A stretch of 64,000 bases of DNA. Origin: Pseudomonas sp. R76 (GTDB lineage Bacteria; Pseudomonadota; Gammaproteobacteria; Pseudomonadales; Pseudomonadaceae). This document shows positions 21,952 through 31,069 of the stretch, one piece after another. The stretch is taken from positions 62,001 to 126,000 of the forward strand of contig NZ_CP019428.1 in NCBI RefSeq assembly GCF_009834565.1, read 5' to 3'. The notes under the pieces were generated by a model, which did not search any database, had not been told where the DNA came from, and worked only from the letters and a program-made list of their open reading frames with translations. Both the position numbers and the translations under genes were made by a program. Each line of letters begins with the position of its first letter. Position 1 is the stretch's first letter.

Positions 21952-22374
21952 TCAGATGCAGTTCACGCTGCGTTCCTGGGCCAGCAACTGACGCGCTGAG
22001 TTGTACAGCCGAATGTTGGGCGTGAAGGCCAGCGAGCGCCCTTCCAGCACATAGTGCTGGCCTGCCTGGAAGTTGTCGTACTGCAAGGTCATGAAGCAGG
22101 TTCGGTCGTGCGTCTGGTCCAGCCCGCCAAAACCTGCACCCGTGTTCACCTCGAAATCAAAGCGCACCATCAATTCGTGGCTGCCCGGTGGCACCTGGAA
22201 AAAACGCCCGTCGTTGAGGTTCTTGCCATCGAGGCGCTGAGCCATGACCAACTTGGCGCCCGGCGTGGGGGTGGTGAAATCGACCCAGGCCTGATGCGGG
22301 TCGACGGGCGGAATCGGCGTCGAAGCGCAGGCGCTGAGAAACAGGGCGGTGATGGGAAGCAAGAGCTGGCGCAT
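21952..22374 (-). CDS. Hypothetical lipoprotein
   Basis: A 140-residue protein with a lipoprotein signal (MRQLLLPITALFLSAC; lipobox LSAC, lipidated Cys16). The mature part is a beta-rich domain with PPGSHELMVRFDFEV, which resembles periplasmic peptidase-regulatory-like folds. Start chosen at 22374; three codons earlier is possible. It is divergent from an aminopeptidase-like lipoprotein gene. Function unknown. Confidence 0.75.
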   Translation of the reverse strand: MRQLLLPITALFLSACASTPIPPVDPHQAWVDFTTPTPGAKLVMAQRLDGKNLNDGRFFQVPPGSHELMVRFDFEVNTGAGFGGLDQTHDRTCFMTLQYDNFQAGQHYVLEGRSLAFTPNIRLYNSARQLLAQERSVNCI

Positions 22375-22515
22375 GGCAGGCACTCAACGTAAGTAGGAAT
22401 TGAGCCTGGCGCCGATGGCAGCAGACTCCTCATGAGTATAAACACGCTTGGGCATGGAAAAATTCCGCGTGGGCAGGATAGTCTGGCGAGCCAATCACCC
22501 AGGAGCAGTCGGAGC

Positions 22516-23559
22516 ATGTTGAGGCGTTTTCTTCCAGGGTTAATGGTTGCGCTGCTCAGCGGCTGTTCCAGCGTCAGTTATTACAGCCAGTTGGCCAGCG
22601 GCCAGTGGCAATTGCTGCGGGCTCGCGAGCCGGTTGCCGAGGTCATCGCGGACCCTTCTCGCCCACAGGTATTGCGTGATCACCTGGTGCAATCGCAGAA
22701 GGCACGCGCCTTTGCCAGTGAACACCTGCACCTGCCCGACAACCAGAGTTACCGGTTGTACGCCGACATTGGCCGGCCTTATGTGGTCTGGAACGTCTTT
22801 GCCACGACGGAATTTTCCCTCTCCCCCCAAACCCATTGCTTCCCGATTGCCGGATGCGTCGCCTATCGCGGTTATTACAACCAGGGCGCGGCGCGCGGCG
22901 CGGCGGCGTTGTTGCGGCAACAAGGCATGGACGTGTCGATTGGCGGCGTCGAGGCCTACTCCACCCTGGGCTGGTTCAACGACCCGATCATGAGCTCGAT
23001 GATGAACTGGGGTGATGAGCGCCTGGCCACGCTGATTTTTCATGAGCTGGCGCACCAGCGGTTTTATGTAAAGGATGACACCGAGTTCAACGAGTCATAT
23101 GCCAACTTCGTCGAGCAGGAAGGCACGCGCCAGTGGCGTGCGGCGCGGGGCTTGGCGCCTTTGAGCAATGCGACGTTGCAGCAGCGTGATCAGTTTATCC
23201 GGCTGGTGCTTGATACCCGCAAACGCCTGGAAACGCTCTACGCACAGCCGTTGGCAGCCGATGTGATGCGCCAGGCCAAGGCGGCGCAGTTCGAGCGTTT
23301 GCGCAGTGAGTATCGGCAGATGCGCGATAGCCAATGGGGCGGCGACAAGCGTTATGACCTGTGGATCAACCAGCCGCTGAACAACGCGCGGCTGTTGCCA
23401 TTTGGGCTGTATGACCAATGGGTGCCGGCGTTTGCGGCGTTGTTTGCGCAGGAAGGTGGGGATTGGGTGAAGTTCTATGCGGCGGTGGAGAAGCTGGGTG
23501 GGTTGCCGGTGGAGCAGCGTAAGGCGGCGTTGAGGCGGTTGGAGAGTGTAAGCCGTTAG
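22516..23559 (+). CDS. Predicted aminopeptidase lipoprotein (zinc metallopeptidase)
   Basis: A 347-residue protein with lipobox LLSGC (Cys near residue 17) and the zinc motif HELAHQRFYVKDDTEFNES, in which the two histidines and a downstream glutamate would bind zinc; this fits the 'predicted aminopeptidase' family. The start was placed at the ATG at 22516 behind GGAGC; the upstream open frame lacks a signal peptide. Anchored in the outer or inner membrane facing the periplasm. Confidence 0.82.
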   Translation: MLRRFLPGLMVALLSGCSSVSYYSQLASGQWQLLRAREPVAEVIADPSRPQVLRDHLVQSQKARAFASEHLHLPDNQSYRLYADIGRPYVVWNVFATTEFSLSPQTHCFPIAGCVAYRGYYNQGAARGAAALLRQQGMDVSIGGVEAYSTLGWFNDPIMSSMMNWGDERLATLIFHELAHQRFYVKDDTEFNESYANFVEQEGTRQWRAARGLAPLSNATLQQRDQFIRLVLDTRKRLETLYAQPLAADVMRQAKAAQFERLRSEYRQMRDSQWGGDKRYDLWINQPLNNARLLPFGLYDQWVPAFAALFAQEGGDWVKFYAAVEKLGGLPVEQRKAALRRLESVSR

Positions 23560-23566
23560 GGCCTTA

Positions 23567-23668
23567 TCGCAGGCAAGCCAGCTCCCACACTTGACCCAGT
23601 TTCAACATGAGAATGCGGTCAAATGTGGGAGCTGGCTTGTCGGGTCGCCGCATCGCTGCGATAGCGGC
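23567..23668. repeat. REP doublet
   Basis: Units 'atcgcaggcaagccagctcc' and 'tgtgggagctggcttgtcgg' in inverted order between the convergent aminopeptidase and HAD genes; the right unit is interrupted by 'gggtcgccgc'. Confidence 0.8.
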
Positions 23669-23669
23669 C

Positions 23670-24329
23670 TCAAGCGCGCTGCAAAAACGCCTGATGCATC
23701 TCATCCAGCGTCTCAAAATGCCAGGTCGGCGCCTCGGCATTCAGCTCTTCAAAACTGCCAAACCCATACCCCACCGCCGCCGAGTCCAGCCCATTGCTGC
23801 GCGCGCCGATCAGGTCATGCTTGCGATCACCAATCATCAAGGTGGTCGCCGGGTCCAGGCGCTCTTCACTCATCAAGTGCGCAATCAACTCGACTTTGTT
23901 GGTGCGCGTGCCGTCCAGTTCGCTGCCGTAGATCACTTTGAAGTGCTTGGCAAAATCGAAATGCCGGGCAATCTCGCGGGCGAACACCCACGGCTTGGAC
24001 GTGGCCACATACAGTTGGCGGCCCTGGCCGTTCAGCTCTTCCAGTAGCGGCATCACGCCGTCGAACACGCGGTTTTCATACAGCCCGGTGACCTTGAAAC
24101 GCTCGCGGTAGAAATTCACCGCTTCCCAGGCCTTGGCCTCATCAAAGCCGTAGAACTGCATGAAGGCTTGCAGCAGCGGCGGGCCGATAAAGTGTTCCAG
24201 CTTGGTCAGGTCCGGTTCATCGATGCCGAGCTTGGCGAGGGCGTACTGAATCGAACGGGTAATGCCCTCGCGCGGGTCGGTCAGGGTGCCATCCAGGTCG
24301 AACAGGACGGTTTGATAACGCCGGGTCAT
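23670..24329 (-). CDS. HAD-family phosphatase
   Basis: A 219-residue haloacid-dehalogenase hydrolase. LFDLDGTLTD holds the nucleophile and acid/base aspartates, ATSKP is motif II and MIGDRKHDLIGA motif IV; the helical cap lies between residues 15 and 85, as in phosphoglycolate phosphatase/5'-nucleotidase relatives. Its start overlaps the stop of the gamma carbonic anhydrase gene by 4 bases (ATGA). Confidence 0.88.
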   Translation of the reverse strand: MTRRYQTVLFDLDGTLTDPREGITRSIQYALAKLGIDEPDLTKLEHFIGPPLLQAFMQFYGFDEAKAWEAVNFYRERFKVTGLYENRVFDGVMPLLEELNGQGRQLYVATSKPWVFAREIARHFDFAKHFKVIYGSELDGTRTNKVELIAHLMSEERLDPATTLMIGDRKHDLIGARSNGLDSAAVGYGFGSFEELNAEAPTWHFETLDEMHQAFLQRA

Positions 24330-24868
24330 CGGTCGAATCCTTCCGCCAAGTGCAGGTCTTTGAGCTTCACGTAGTTCGCCGCGCTGTAGGTGAAAAAGGC
24401 GCGTTCCTTGTCAGTCAGCGCGCGGACTTGTTTAACCGGGCTGCCCACGTACAAAAAACCGCTCTCGAGTTTCTTGCCCGGTGGCACCAGGCTGCCGGCG
24501 CCGATGATCACGTCGTCTTCCACCACCGCGCCGTCCATCACGATGCTGCCCATGCCGATCAGGATGCGGTTGCCGACGCTGCAGCCGTGCAGCATGACTT
24601 TGTGGGCGATGGTCACGTCATCGCCGATCAGCAGTGGGAAGCCGTCAGGATTGAACGGCCCGGCGTGGGTAATGTGCAGCACGCAGCCGTCCTGCACGCT
24701 GGTGCGCGCACCGATGCGGATGCGGTGCATGTCGCCGCGAATCACGGTCAGCGGCCATACCGAGCTGTCGGCGCCGATTTCGACATCGCCGATCACCACC
24801 GCCGAAATATCGACAAAAGCCCCGGCGCCCAGGGTTGGCGTGTGGTTCTGATAGGTGCGAAGGGTCAC
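24326..24868 (-). CDS. Gamma-carbonic anhydrase family protein
   Basis: A 180-residue left-handed beta-helix hexapeptide-repeat protein of the YrdA/gamma carbonic anhydrase group. Conserved metal-ligand histidines appear in GCVLHITHAGPF, ADDVTIAHKVMLHGC-like segments (TIAHKVMLHGC). Catalytic activity is unproven for most members. First gene of a two-gene unit with the HAD phosphatase. Confidence 0.88.
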   Translation of the reverse strand: MTLRTYQNHTPTLGAGAFVDISAVVIGDVEIGADSSVWPLTVIRGDMHRIRIGARTSVQDGCVLHITHAGPFNPDGFPLLIGDDVTIAHKVMLHGCSVGNRILIGMGSIVMDGAVVEDDVIIGAGSLVPPGKKLESGFLYVGSPVKQVRALTDKERAFFTYSAANYVKLKDLHLAEGFDR

Positions 24869-24970
24869 GATAGCCTCTCTCTTGTGTGCTGATAGCTGCG
24901 GTGGGTGTTGATTGTAATTAAGATGGCCCCATCTTTGTTCTTACATGTTTCTTCAGCCAAGGTGCCAACC

Positions 24971-27022
24971 GTGAGCGCGAACAACCCTCTTCTGCAGTCC
25001 TACGACCTGCCGCCGTTCTCGGCGATCCGTGCCGAGCACGTACAGCCGGCCATTGAACAGATCCTCGCCGACAATCGCGTCGCCATCGAAGGCATCCTGC
25101 AAAGCCAGGGTAAAAATCCGACATGGGCCGGGCTCGTGCTGGCGATGGACGAATTGAATGACCGCCTGGGCGCGGCCTGGAGCCCGGTCAGCCACCTGAA
25201 TGCCGTGTGCAACAGTGCCGAGTTGCGTGAAGCTTATGAGGCTTGCCTGCCGGCATTGAGCGCCTACTCCACCGAGATGGGCCAGAACCGCGCGCTGTTC
25301 CAGGCCTTTGAAGCCCTGGCCAACAGCCCGGAAGCCGCCGGTTTCGACGTGGCGCAAAAAACCATCCTCGAGCACTCGCTGCGCGACTTCCGCTTGTCGG
25401 GTATCGATTTGCCGCCTGAGCAGCAAAAGCGTTACGCCGAAGTGCAGAGCAAGCTCTCCGAGCTGGGCAGCAAATTTTCCAACCAACTGTTGGACGCCAC
25501 CCAAGCCTGGACCAAACACGTCACCGATGAAGCCACCCTCGCCGGCCTGACCGACTCGGCCAAGGCGCAAATGGCCGCCGCCGCCCAGGCCAAAGGCCTC
25601 GACGGCTGGCTGATCACCCTGGAATTCCCCAGCTACTACGCGGTGATGACCTACGCCCACGACCGCGCTCTGCGTGAAGAGGTCTACGCGGCCTACTGCA
25701 CCCGTGCGTCGGACCAAGGCCCGAATGCCGGCAAGAATGATAACGGCCCGGTGATGGAACAGATCCTCGACTTGCGTCAGGAGCTGGCCAAACTGTTGGG
25801 CTACGCCTCGTTCTCCGAGCTGAGCCTGGCCACCAAGATGGCTGAGTCCAGCGACCAGGTGCTGAGCTTCCTGCGGGACCTGGCCAAGCGCAGCAAGCCG
25901 TTTGCCGCCCAGGACCTGCAACAGCTCAAGGCTTACGCTGCCGAACAAGGCTGCGCCGACCTGCAAAGCTGGGACAGCGGTTTCTACGGCGAAAAACTCC
26001 GCGAGCAACGTTACAGCGTGTCTCAGGAAGCCCTGCGCGCCTACTTCCCGATCGACAAAGTACTGGGCGGCCTGTTTGCCATCGTCCAGCGCCTGTACGG
26101 CATCGAAATCGCCGAGCAAAAAGGCTTCGACACCTGGCATCCGGACGTTCGCCTGTTTGAAATCAAGGAAAACGGCCAACACGTCGGCCGTTTCTTCTTC
26201 GACCTGTACGCCCGCGCCAACAAGCGTGGCGGTGCCTGGATGGACGGCGCACGCGACCGTCGCCGCACCGTCGACGGCGTGCTGCAAAGCCCGGTAGCCA
26301 ACCTGGTGTGCAACTTCACCCCGGCCGACAGCGGCAAGCCTGCCCTGCTGACCCACGATGAAGTGACCACCCTGTTCCACGAATTCGGCCACGGCCTGCA
26401 CCACCTGCTGACCCGAGTCGAACACGCCGGCGTCTCCGGTATCAACGGCGTGGCCTGGGATGCGGTGGAATTGCCAAGCCAGTTTATGGAGAACTGGTGC
26501 TGGGAGCCGGAAGGCCTGGCGCTGATCTCCGGCCACTATGAAACCGGCGAGCCGCTGCCCCAGGACCTGCTGGAAAAAATGCTCGCGGCGAAAAACTTCC
26601 AGTCCGGCCTGATGATGGTGCGCCAGCTGGAATTCTCGCTGTTCGACTTCGAACTGCACGCCACCCATGGCGATGGCCGCAGCGTGGCGCAAGTGCTTGA
26701 AGGCGTGCGCGATGAAGTCTCGGTGATGCGCCCGCCTGCGTACAACCGCTTCCCTAACAGCTTCGCGCACATCTTCGCCGGCGGTTACGCGGCGGGTTAC
26801 TACAGCTACAAGTGGGCGGAAGTGTTGTCGGCGGATGCCTTCTCCAAGTTTGAAGAAGACGGCGTGCTCAATGCCGAAACCGGCCGTGCGTTCCGCGAAG
26901 CCATTCTGGCTCGTGGTGGTTCCCAAGCGCCGATGGTGCTGTTCGTCGACTTCCGCGGACGTGCGCCGTCGATTGACGCACTCTTGCGCCACAGCGGCCT
27001 GAGTGAGGACGCGGCAGCATGA
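24971..27022 (+). CDS. prlC: Oligopeptidase A
   Basis: A cytosolic M3-family zinc endopeptidase that degrades signal peptides and other oligopeptides. The 683-residue chain has the zinc motif FHEFGHGLHHLL near residue 475 and the downstream glutamate region. The GTG at 24971 was chosen (VSANNPLLQSYDLPPF), which gives the usual family N-terminus; the open frame extends 22 codons upstream. It overlaps yheV by 4 bases. Confidence 0.95.
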   Translation: MSANNPLLQSYDLPPFSAIRAEHVQPAIEQILADNRVAIEGILQSQGKNPTWAGLVLAMDELNDRLGAAWSPVSHLNAVCNSAELREAYEACLPALSAYSTEMGQNRALFQAFEALANSPEAAGFDVAQKTILEHSLRDFRLSGIDLPPEQQKRYAEVQSKLSELGSKFSNQLLDATQAWTKHVTDEATLAGLTDSAKAQMAAAAQAKGLDGWLITLEFPSYYAVMTYAHDRALREEVYAAYCTRASDQGPNAGKNDNGPVMEQILDLRQELAKLLGYASFSELSLATKMAESSDQVLSFLRDLAKRSKPFAAQDLQQLKAYAAEQGCADLQSWDSGFYGEKLREQRYSVSQEALRAYFPIDKVLGGLFAIVQRLYGIEIAEQKGFDTWHPDVRLFEIKENGQHVGRFFFDLYARANKRGGAWMDGARDRRRTVDGVLQSPVANLVCNFTPADSGKPALLTHDEVTTLFHEFGHGLHHLLTRVEHAGVSGINGVAWDAVELPSQFMENWCWEPEGLALISGHYETGEPLPQDLLEKMLAAKNFQSGLMMVRQLEFSLFDFELHATHGDGRSVAQVLEGVRDEVSVMRPPAYNRFPNSFAHIFAGGYAAGYYSYKWAEVLSADAFSKFEEDGVLNAETGRAFREAILARGGSQAPMVLFVDFRGRAPSIDALLRHSGLSEDAAA

Positions 27023-27294
27023 GTGAAGGGCCTGTGATCACCAAAAAGCAATTTATCGCCGGGGCGGTCTGCCCGGCGTGCAGCGAGCCGGACAAGTTGA
27101 AGATGTGGACCGAAGACAACGTGCCGCACCGCGAATGCGTGGCCTGCGGTTATACCGACACGTTGAATGACCAAGGTCTGTCGGTGCCCAAGGAATTGGG
27201 CACGCGGGTCAATACATCGGCGTTGAAAGCGCCGGCGGACCCGAAAGTGCAGGCGGTGCAGTTTTTCCCCAACCCCAAGCTGAAAAAAGACTGA
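27019..27294 (+). CDS. yheV: YheV-family zinc-ribbon protein
   Basis: A 91-residue protein with CPACSEPDKLKMWTEDNVPHRECVACGY, an N-terminal four-cysteine zinc ribbon typical of YheV/DUF2387, and a basic C-terminus. It is translationally coupled to prlC (ATGA overlap), a conserved pairing. Role unknown. A GCCCCCAC/GTGGGGGC hairpin at 27300-27320 follows the stop and may assist termination. Confidence 0.9.
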   Translation: MSEGPVITKKQFIAGAVCPACSEPDKLKMWTEDNVPHRECVACGYTDTLNDQGLSVPKELGTRVNTSALKAPADPKVQAVQFFPNPKLKKD

Positions 27295-27342
27295 CGCCCG
27301 CCCCCACTTGCTGTGGGGGCGCGACTTCTGTGGGATCTGGCT

Positions 27343-27481
27343 TGTTGTGGCGAGCGGGCTTGCCCCGCGTGGGGATGCGAAGCGGCCCCAAAACCTGACG
27401 ACCGAGTTCTATTTGGATGAACTCGGCGCCTGTAATGGGGCTGCTACGCAGCCCAACGCGGGGCAAGCCCGTTCGCCACGG
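27343..27481. repeat. Long REP-like palindrome
   Basis: Outer arms 'gtggcgagcgggcttgcccc' and inverse with an inner 'ggggctgctacgcagcccaacg' hairpin, the same class as the repeat at 14886. Confidence 0.8.
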
Positions 27482-27507
27482 AGGATTGTTGTGTAGATAC
27501 CTATGCT

Positions 27508-27578
27508 GCGATAGCCTCAACGCGGCGCAACTGATACACCGCGTTGCCTGCATCGCGGGCAAGCCCGGCTCCCACAGA
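27508..27578. repeat. REP element
   Basis: A gtgggag-type unit (gcgggcaagcccggctccca) preceded by a degenerate partner, directly next to the longer palindrome. Confidence 0.65.
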
Positions 27579-27586
27579 AAGGCGCG

Positions 27587-28249
27587 CTACAATTTTTTCT
27601 CGTCTTTGCCCGTTGTAGTGATCCAATCTTCCATCGAGCACAGCGCAAACGCGCTGGTGCTGCAATCGCCATTCGCCAAGGCTGTGCGTAACTTGTCGAC
27701 ATCGGCCTTCATCATGTAGCGAACGCTGTCCTTGAAGCCACTGCTGCTGCCGAAACCGCCCAAGGTCATCTCGTTCAGCGCATCTTCCTTGCTCCAGCCC
27801 TGGATCACCACGCGATACATGGCCGCCATCAGGCCGGTGCGGTCGGAGCCATGTTTGCAGTGCATCAGCACCGGGCCTTTGGTTTCGGCATCCTGGATCG
27901 CCCTTAGCGCAGCGAGTACGTCGGAATCGTCGACGTGGTTGGTGCGATAAGTCAGCTGCACCTGTTTGATATCAGATGTCTTCAGCCACGACGCATCAGA
28001 TTCCGGCAAAAAATTGATTACCGTGCCGATCTTCAGATTTTGCAAAACCGGTAGCGCATCGCTGGTTGGCAACGCGCTGCGATACAGCGTGGGCGTCATT
28101 TGGTGCAAGTTGAATTTGTCGCCCACCGGCTGCGCCCATTCCGCTGAACGCAGCGATGAGGTGCCGTCGGCCTGGGCCTGGGCGGTGGCGAACAGGGCCA
28201 GGAACGCCATGCCGAGGGCAGGCAGCAGTCGAATCTCGAACATGCGCAT
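27587..28249 (-). CDS. Periplasmic dual-specificity/tyrosine phosphatase-like protein
   Basis: A 220-residue protein with a signal peptide ending near AQAQA (about residue 27) and the cysteine-phosphatase signature HCKHGSDRTG (CX5R) near residue 129. The preceding general-acid region is VDDSD. DSP-like phosphatases of this type occur in the periplasm of several proteobacteria. Substrate unknown. The start could be the second methionine at 28243. Confidence 0.85.
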   Translation of the reverse strand: MRMFEIRLLPALGMAFLALFATAQAQADGTSSLRSAEWAQPVGDKFNLHQMTPTLYRSALPTSDALPVLQNLKIGTVINFLPESDASWLKTSDIKQVQLTYRTNHVDDSDVLAALRAIQDAETKGPVLMHCKHGSDRTGLMAAMYRVVIQGWSKEDALNEMTLGGFGSSSGFKDSVRYMMKADVDKLRTALANGDCSTSAFALCSMEDWITTTGKDEKKL

Positions 28250-28517
28250 TGTAACCGACTAGGGAAATGGCTGATGGGCCACAGATTCGCCTGCGGGGGG
28301 TCAACGCGGCGTGAGGTTCTCGTCAAAGAATCGTGAATACCCGGCCTGATCCGGTGTTTTTCTCGCTGAATCGATTCCTCTGAATGCTTAGCCTGCTATC
28401 ATTTGTAACTATTGATTGCCGGTGTGTTCTATCCCTTTGGATCCCATTTCCTGGCAAGTCTTCACGCTGCTCCCAGAAGCGGCGGATAAACCCGTGACCA
28501 CATGATGAGGTGCACCC

Positions 28518-29270
28518 ATGTCTGATCAAGATCAAGACAACCCCCGGCGTGACTTTTTACGCAAATCCTTGACCTTGATCCCGGTGGTCACGGTTGCCAG
28601 CACCGGCTTTGGTGGCTCGATGTTGATGGCCACGCCGGAGCCGGCGCAGGCCGCCGAGGCTAAACCGCCGGTCAGCGACAAAGCCTATGAGCCGAGCTAC
28701 TTCAGCGCCGAAGAGTGGGCGTTTATCAACGCCGCCGTCGCACGCTTGATTCCCGCTGATGCCCAAGGCCCTGGCGCCCTGGAAGCCGGCGCGCCGGAAT
28801 ACATCGACCGCCAGATGAACACGCCGTATGCCGCCGGCGCGCTGTGGTTCATGCAAGGCCCGTTCAACGCCGACGCGGCGCCGGAGATGGGCTGGCAGAG
28901 CAAATTGGTGCCCAAGGATATCTATCGCCTGGGCATTGCTGCCACGGATGCGTGGTCGAAGGCGTTCAATGGGAAAGCTTTTGCTGCTCAAGACAGCGCT
29001 ACCCAGGACGACATGCTGCGGCGTATGGAGGCGGGCGGCGGCGAAATGACCGCGCATTTCGAGGCGGTGCCGGCGAAGATGTTTTTCAACCTGCTGCTGC
29101 AAAACACCAAGGAAGGCTTCTTCTGCGACCCGATCCACGGAGGCAACAAAGGCATGGTCGGCTGGACCATGATCGGCTTCCCCGGCGCCCGCGCCGATTT
29201 CATGGACTGGGTTGAACGCAACGAGCAATACCCCTTCCCGGCTGTTTCCATTCGCGGCGAGAGGGCATAA
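28518..29270 (+). CDS. Gluconate 2-dehydrogenase subunit 3 (gamma, Tat-exported)
   Basis: The small subunit of membrane-bound, FAD-dependent gluconate-type dehydrogenases. The 250-residue chain begins with a twin-arginine signal (RRDFLRKSLTLIPVV) and is needed to export the cofactor-loaded large subunit. The mature domain includes FSAEEWAFINAAVARLIP. First gene of a three-gene operon followed 2 bases later by the GMC flavoprotein and then a cytochrome c. Confidence 0.9.
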   Translation: MSDQDQDNPRRDFLRKSLTLIPVVTVASTGFGGSMLMATPEPAQAAEAKPPVSDKAYEPSYFSAEEWAFINAAVARLIPADAQGPGALEAGAPEYIDRQMNTPYAAGALWFMQGPFNADAAPEMGWQSKLVPKDIYRLGIAATDAWSKAFNGKAFAAQDSATQDDMLRRMEAGGGEMTAHFEAVPAKMFFNLLLQNTKEGFFCDPIHGGNKGMVGWTMIGFPGARADFMDWVERNEQYPFPAVSIRGERA

Positions 29271-29272
29271 AC

Positions 29273-31057
29273 GTGGCGACCATCATGAAGAAAGTGGATG
29301 CGGTGATCGTCGGTTTCGGTTGGACCGGCGCGATCATGGCCAAGGAGCTGACGGAGGCTGGCCTCAACGTGGTAGCGCTGGAGCGCGGCCCGATGCAGGA
29401 CACTTACCCGGACGGCAACTATCCCCAGGTCATCGACGAACTGACCTACAGCGTGCGTAAAAAACTCTTCCAGGACATTTCCAAGGAGACGGTGACGATT
29501 CGCCATAGCGTGAATGACGTCGCCCTGCCCAACCGTCAGTTGGGCGCTTTCCTGCCGGGCAATGGCGTGGGCGGTGCAGGCCTGCACTGGTCGGGCGTGC
29601 ATTTTCGTGTCGACCCGATCGAGTTGCGCATGCGCAGCCACTATGAAGAGCGCTACGGCAAGAACTTCATTCCCAAGGACATGACCATCCAGGACTTCGG
29701 CGTGAGCTACGAAGAGCTGGAGCCGTTTTTCGACTACGCGGAAAAAGTCTTCGGCACCTCCGGCCAGGCCTGGACGGTGAAAGGCCAGTTGGTGGGCGAA
29801 GGCCGCGGCGGTAACCCGTATGCGCCGGATCGCTCCAACCCGTTCCCGTTGGAAGCGCAGAAAAACACCGTCTCCGCACAGCTGTTTCAGAAAGCGGCTG
29901 CCGAGGTCGGTTACAAACCCTACAACTTGCCTTCAGCCAACACCTCGGGGCCGTACACCAACCCTTACGGCGCGCAGATGGGCCCGTGCAACTTCTGCGG
30001 TTTCTGCAGCGGCTACGTGTGCTACATGTACTCCAAGGCTTCGCCGAACGTGAACATCCTGCCGGCGCTGCGTCAGGTGCCGAACTTTGAGCTGCGGGCC
30101 AATTCCCACGTGCTCAAGGTCAACCTCGACAGCACCAAGAGCAAGGCCACCGGCGTGACCTATATCGACGCCCAGGGGCGCGAATGCGAGCAGCCGGCAG
30201 ACCTGGTGATCATCGGTTCTTTCCAGTTCAACAACGTGCGGCTGATGCTGCTGTCGGGCATCGGCAAGCCTTACGACCCGACTACCAATGAGGGCGTGGT
30301 GGGCAGGAACTTCGCCTACCAGAACATGGGCACCATCAAGGCCTTCTTCGACAAGGACACCCACACCAACAACTTCATCGGTGCGGGCGGCAATGGCGTG
30401 GCCATTGATGATTTCAACGCGGATAACTTCGACCACGGGCCGCACGGCTTTGTCGGCGGTTCGCCGATGTGGGTCAACCAGGCCGGCAGCCGGCCGATTG
30501 CCGGTACGTCCAACCCGCCAGGCACTCCGGCCTGGGGCAGTGCCTGGAAGCGCGCAACCGCCGATTACTACACCCATCAGGTGTCGATGGACTCCCACGG
30601 TGCGCATCAATCCTACCGGGGCAACTACCTGGATCTGGACCCGGTGTATCGCGATGCCTACGGCCTGCCCTTGCTGCGGATGACGTTCGACTGGCAGGAA
30701 AACGACATCAAGATGAACCGCTTCATGATGGAGAAAATGGGCAAGGTCGCAGCTGCGATGAACCCCAAGGCCATCGCCGTGCTCGGCAAAAAAGTCGGTG
30801 AGCACTTCAACACCGCGTCCTACCAGACCACCCACCTCAACGGTGGCGCAATCATGGGCACCGACCCGAAAACCAGTGCGTTGAACCGCTACCTGCAATC
30901 CTGGGACGTGCACAACGTGTTTGTCCCCGGCGCGTCGGCTTTCCCACAAGGCTTGGGCTACAACCCTACCGGCCTGGTGGCGGCGTTGACCTACTGGTCG
31001 GCGCGGGCGATCCGCGAGCAGTACCTGAAAAACCCCGGCCCACTGGTTCAGGCATAA
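29273..31057 (+). CDS. GMC-family dehydrogenase, gluconate 2-dehydrogenase large subunit
   Basis: The FAD-containing catalytic subunit, 594 residues. The dinucleotide motif is AVIVGFGWTGAIMAKEL at the N-terminus, the GMC block GNGVGGAGLHWSGVHFR follows, and the C-terminal FPQGLGYNPTGLVAALTYWS closes the FAD site. CNFCGFCSGYVC near residue 240 is a cysteine cluster also seen in family members. The start codon is GTG at 29273; an in-frame ATG at 29285 is an alternative. It probably oxidises an aldonate or sugar in the periplasm; the exact substrate is uncertain. Confidence 0.9.
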   Translation: MATIMKKVDAVIVGFGWTGAIMAKELTEAGLNVVALERGPMQDTYPDGNYPQVIDELTYSVRKKLFQDISKETVTIRHSVNDVALPNRQLGAFLPGNGVGGAGLHWSGVHFRVDPIELRMRSHYEERYGKNFIPKDMTIQDFGVSYEELEPFFDYAEKVFGTSGQAWTVKGQLVGEGRGGNPYAPDRSNPFPLEAQKNTVSAQLFQKAAAEVGYKPYNLPSANTSGPYTNPYGAQMGPCNFCGFCSGYVCYMYSKASPNVNILPALRQVPNFELRANSHVLKVNLDSTKSKATGVTYIDAQGRECEQPADLVIIGSFQFNNVRLMLLSGIGKPYDPTTNEGVVGRNFAYQNMGTIKAFFDKDTHTNNFIGAGGNGVAIDDFNADNFDHGPHGFVGGSPMWVNQAGSRPIAGTSNPPGTPAWGSAWKRATADYYTHQVSMDSHGAHQSYRGNYLDLDPVYRDAYGLPLLRMTFDWQENDIKMNRFMMEKMGKVAAAMNPKAIAVLGKKVGEHFNTASYQTTHLNGGAIMGTDPKTSALNRYLQSWDVHNVFVPGASAFPQGLGYNPTGLVAALTYWSARAIREQYLKNPGPLVQA

Positions 31058-31069
31058 GGAGCGATGACC

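Noticed and set aside
24953..26992. Long open frame on the minus strand (679 codons) opposite prlC
   Set aside because: It is an antisense shadow of high-GC coding sequence; the plus-strand protein is a clear M3 peptidase and the shadow has no recognisable domain.
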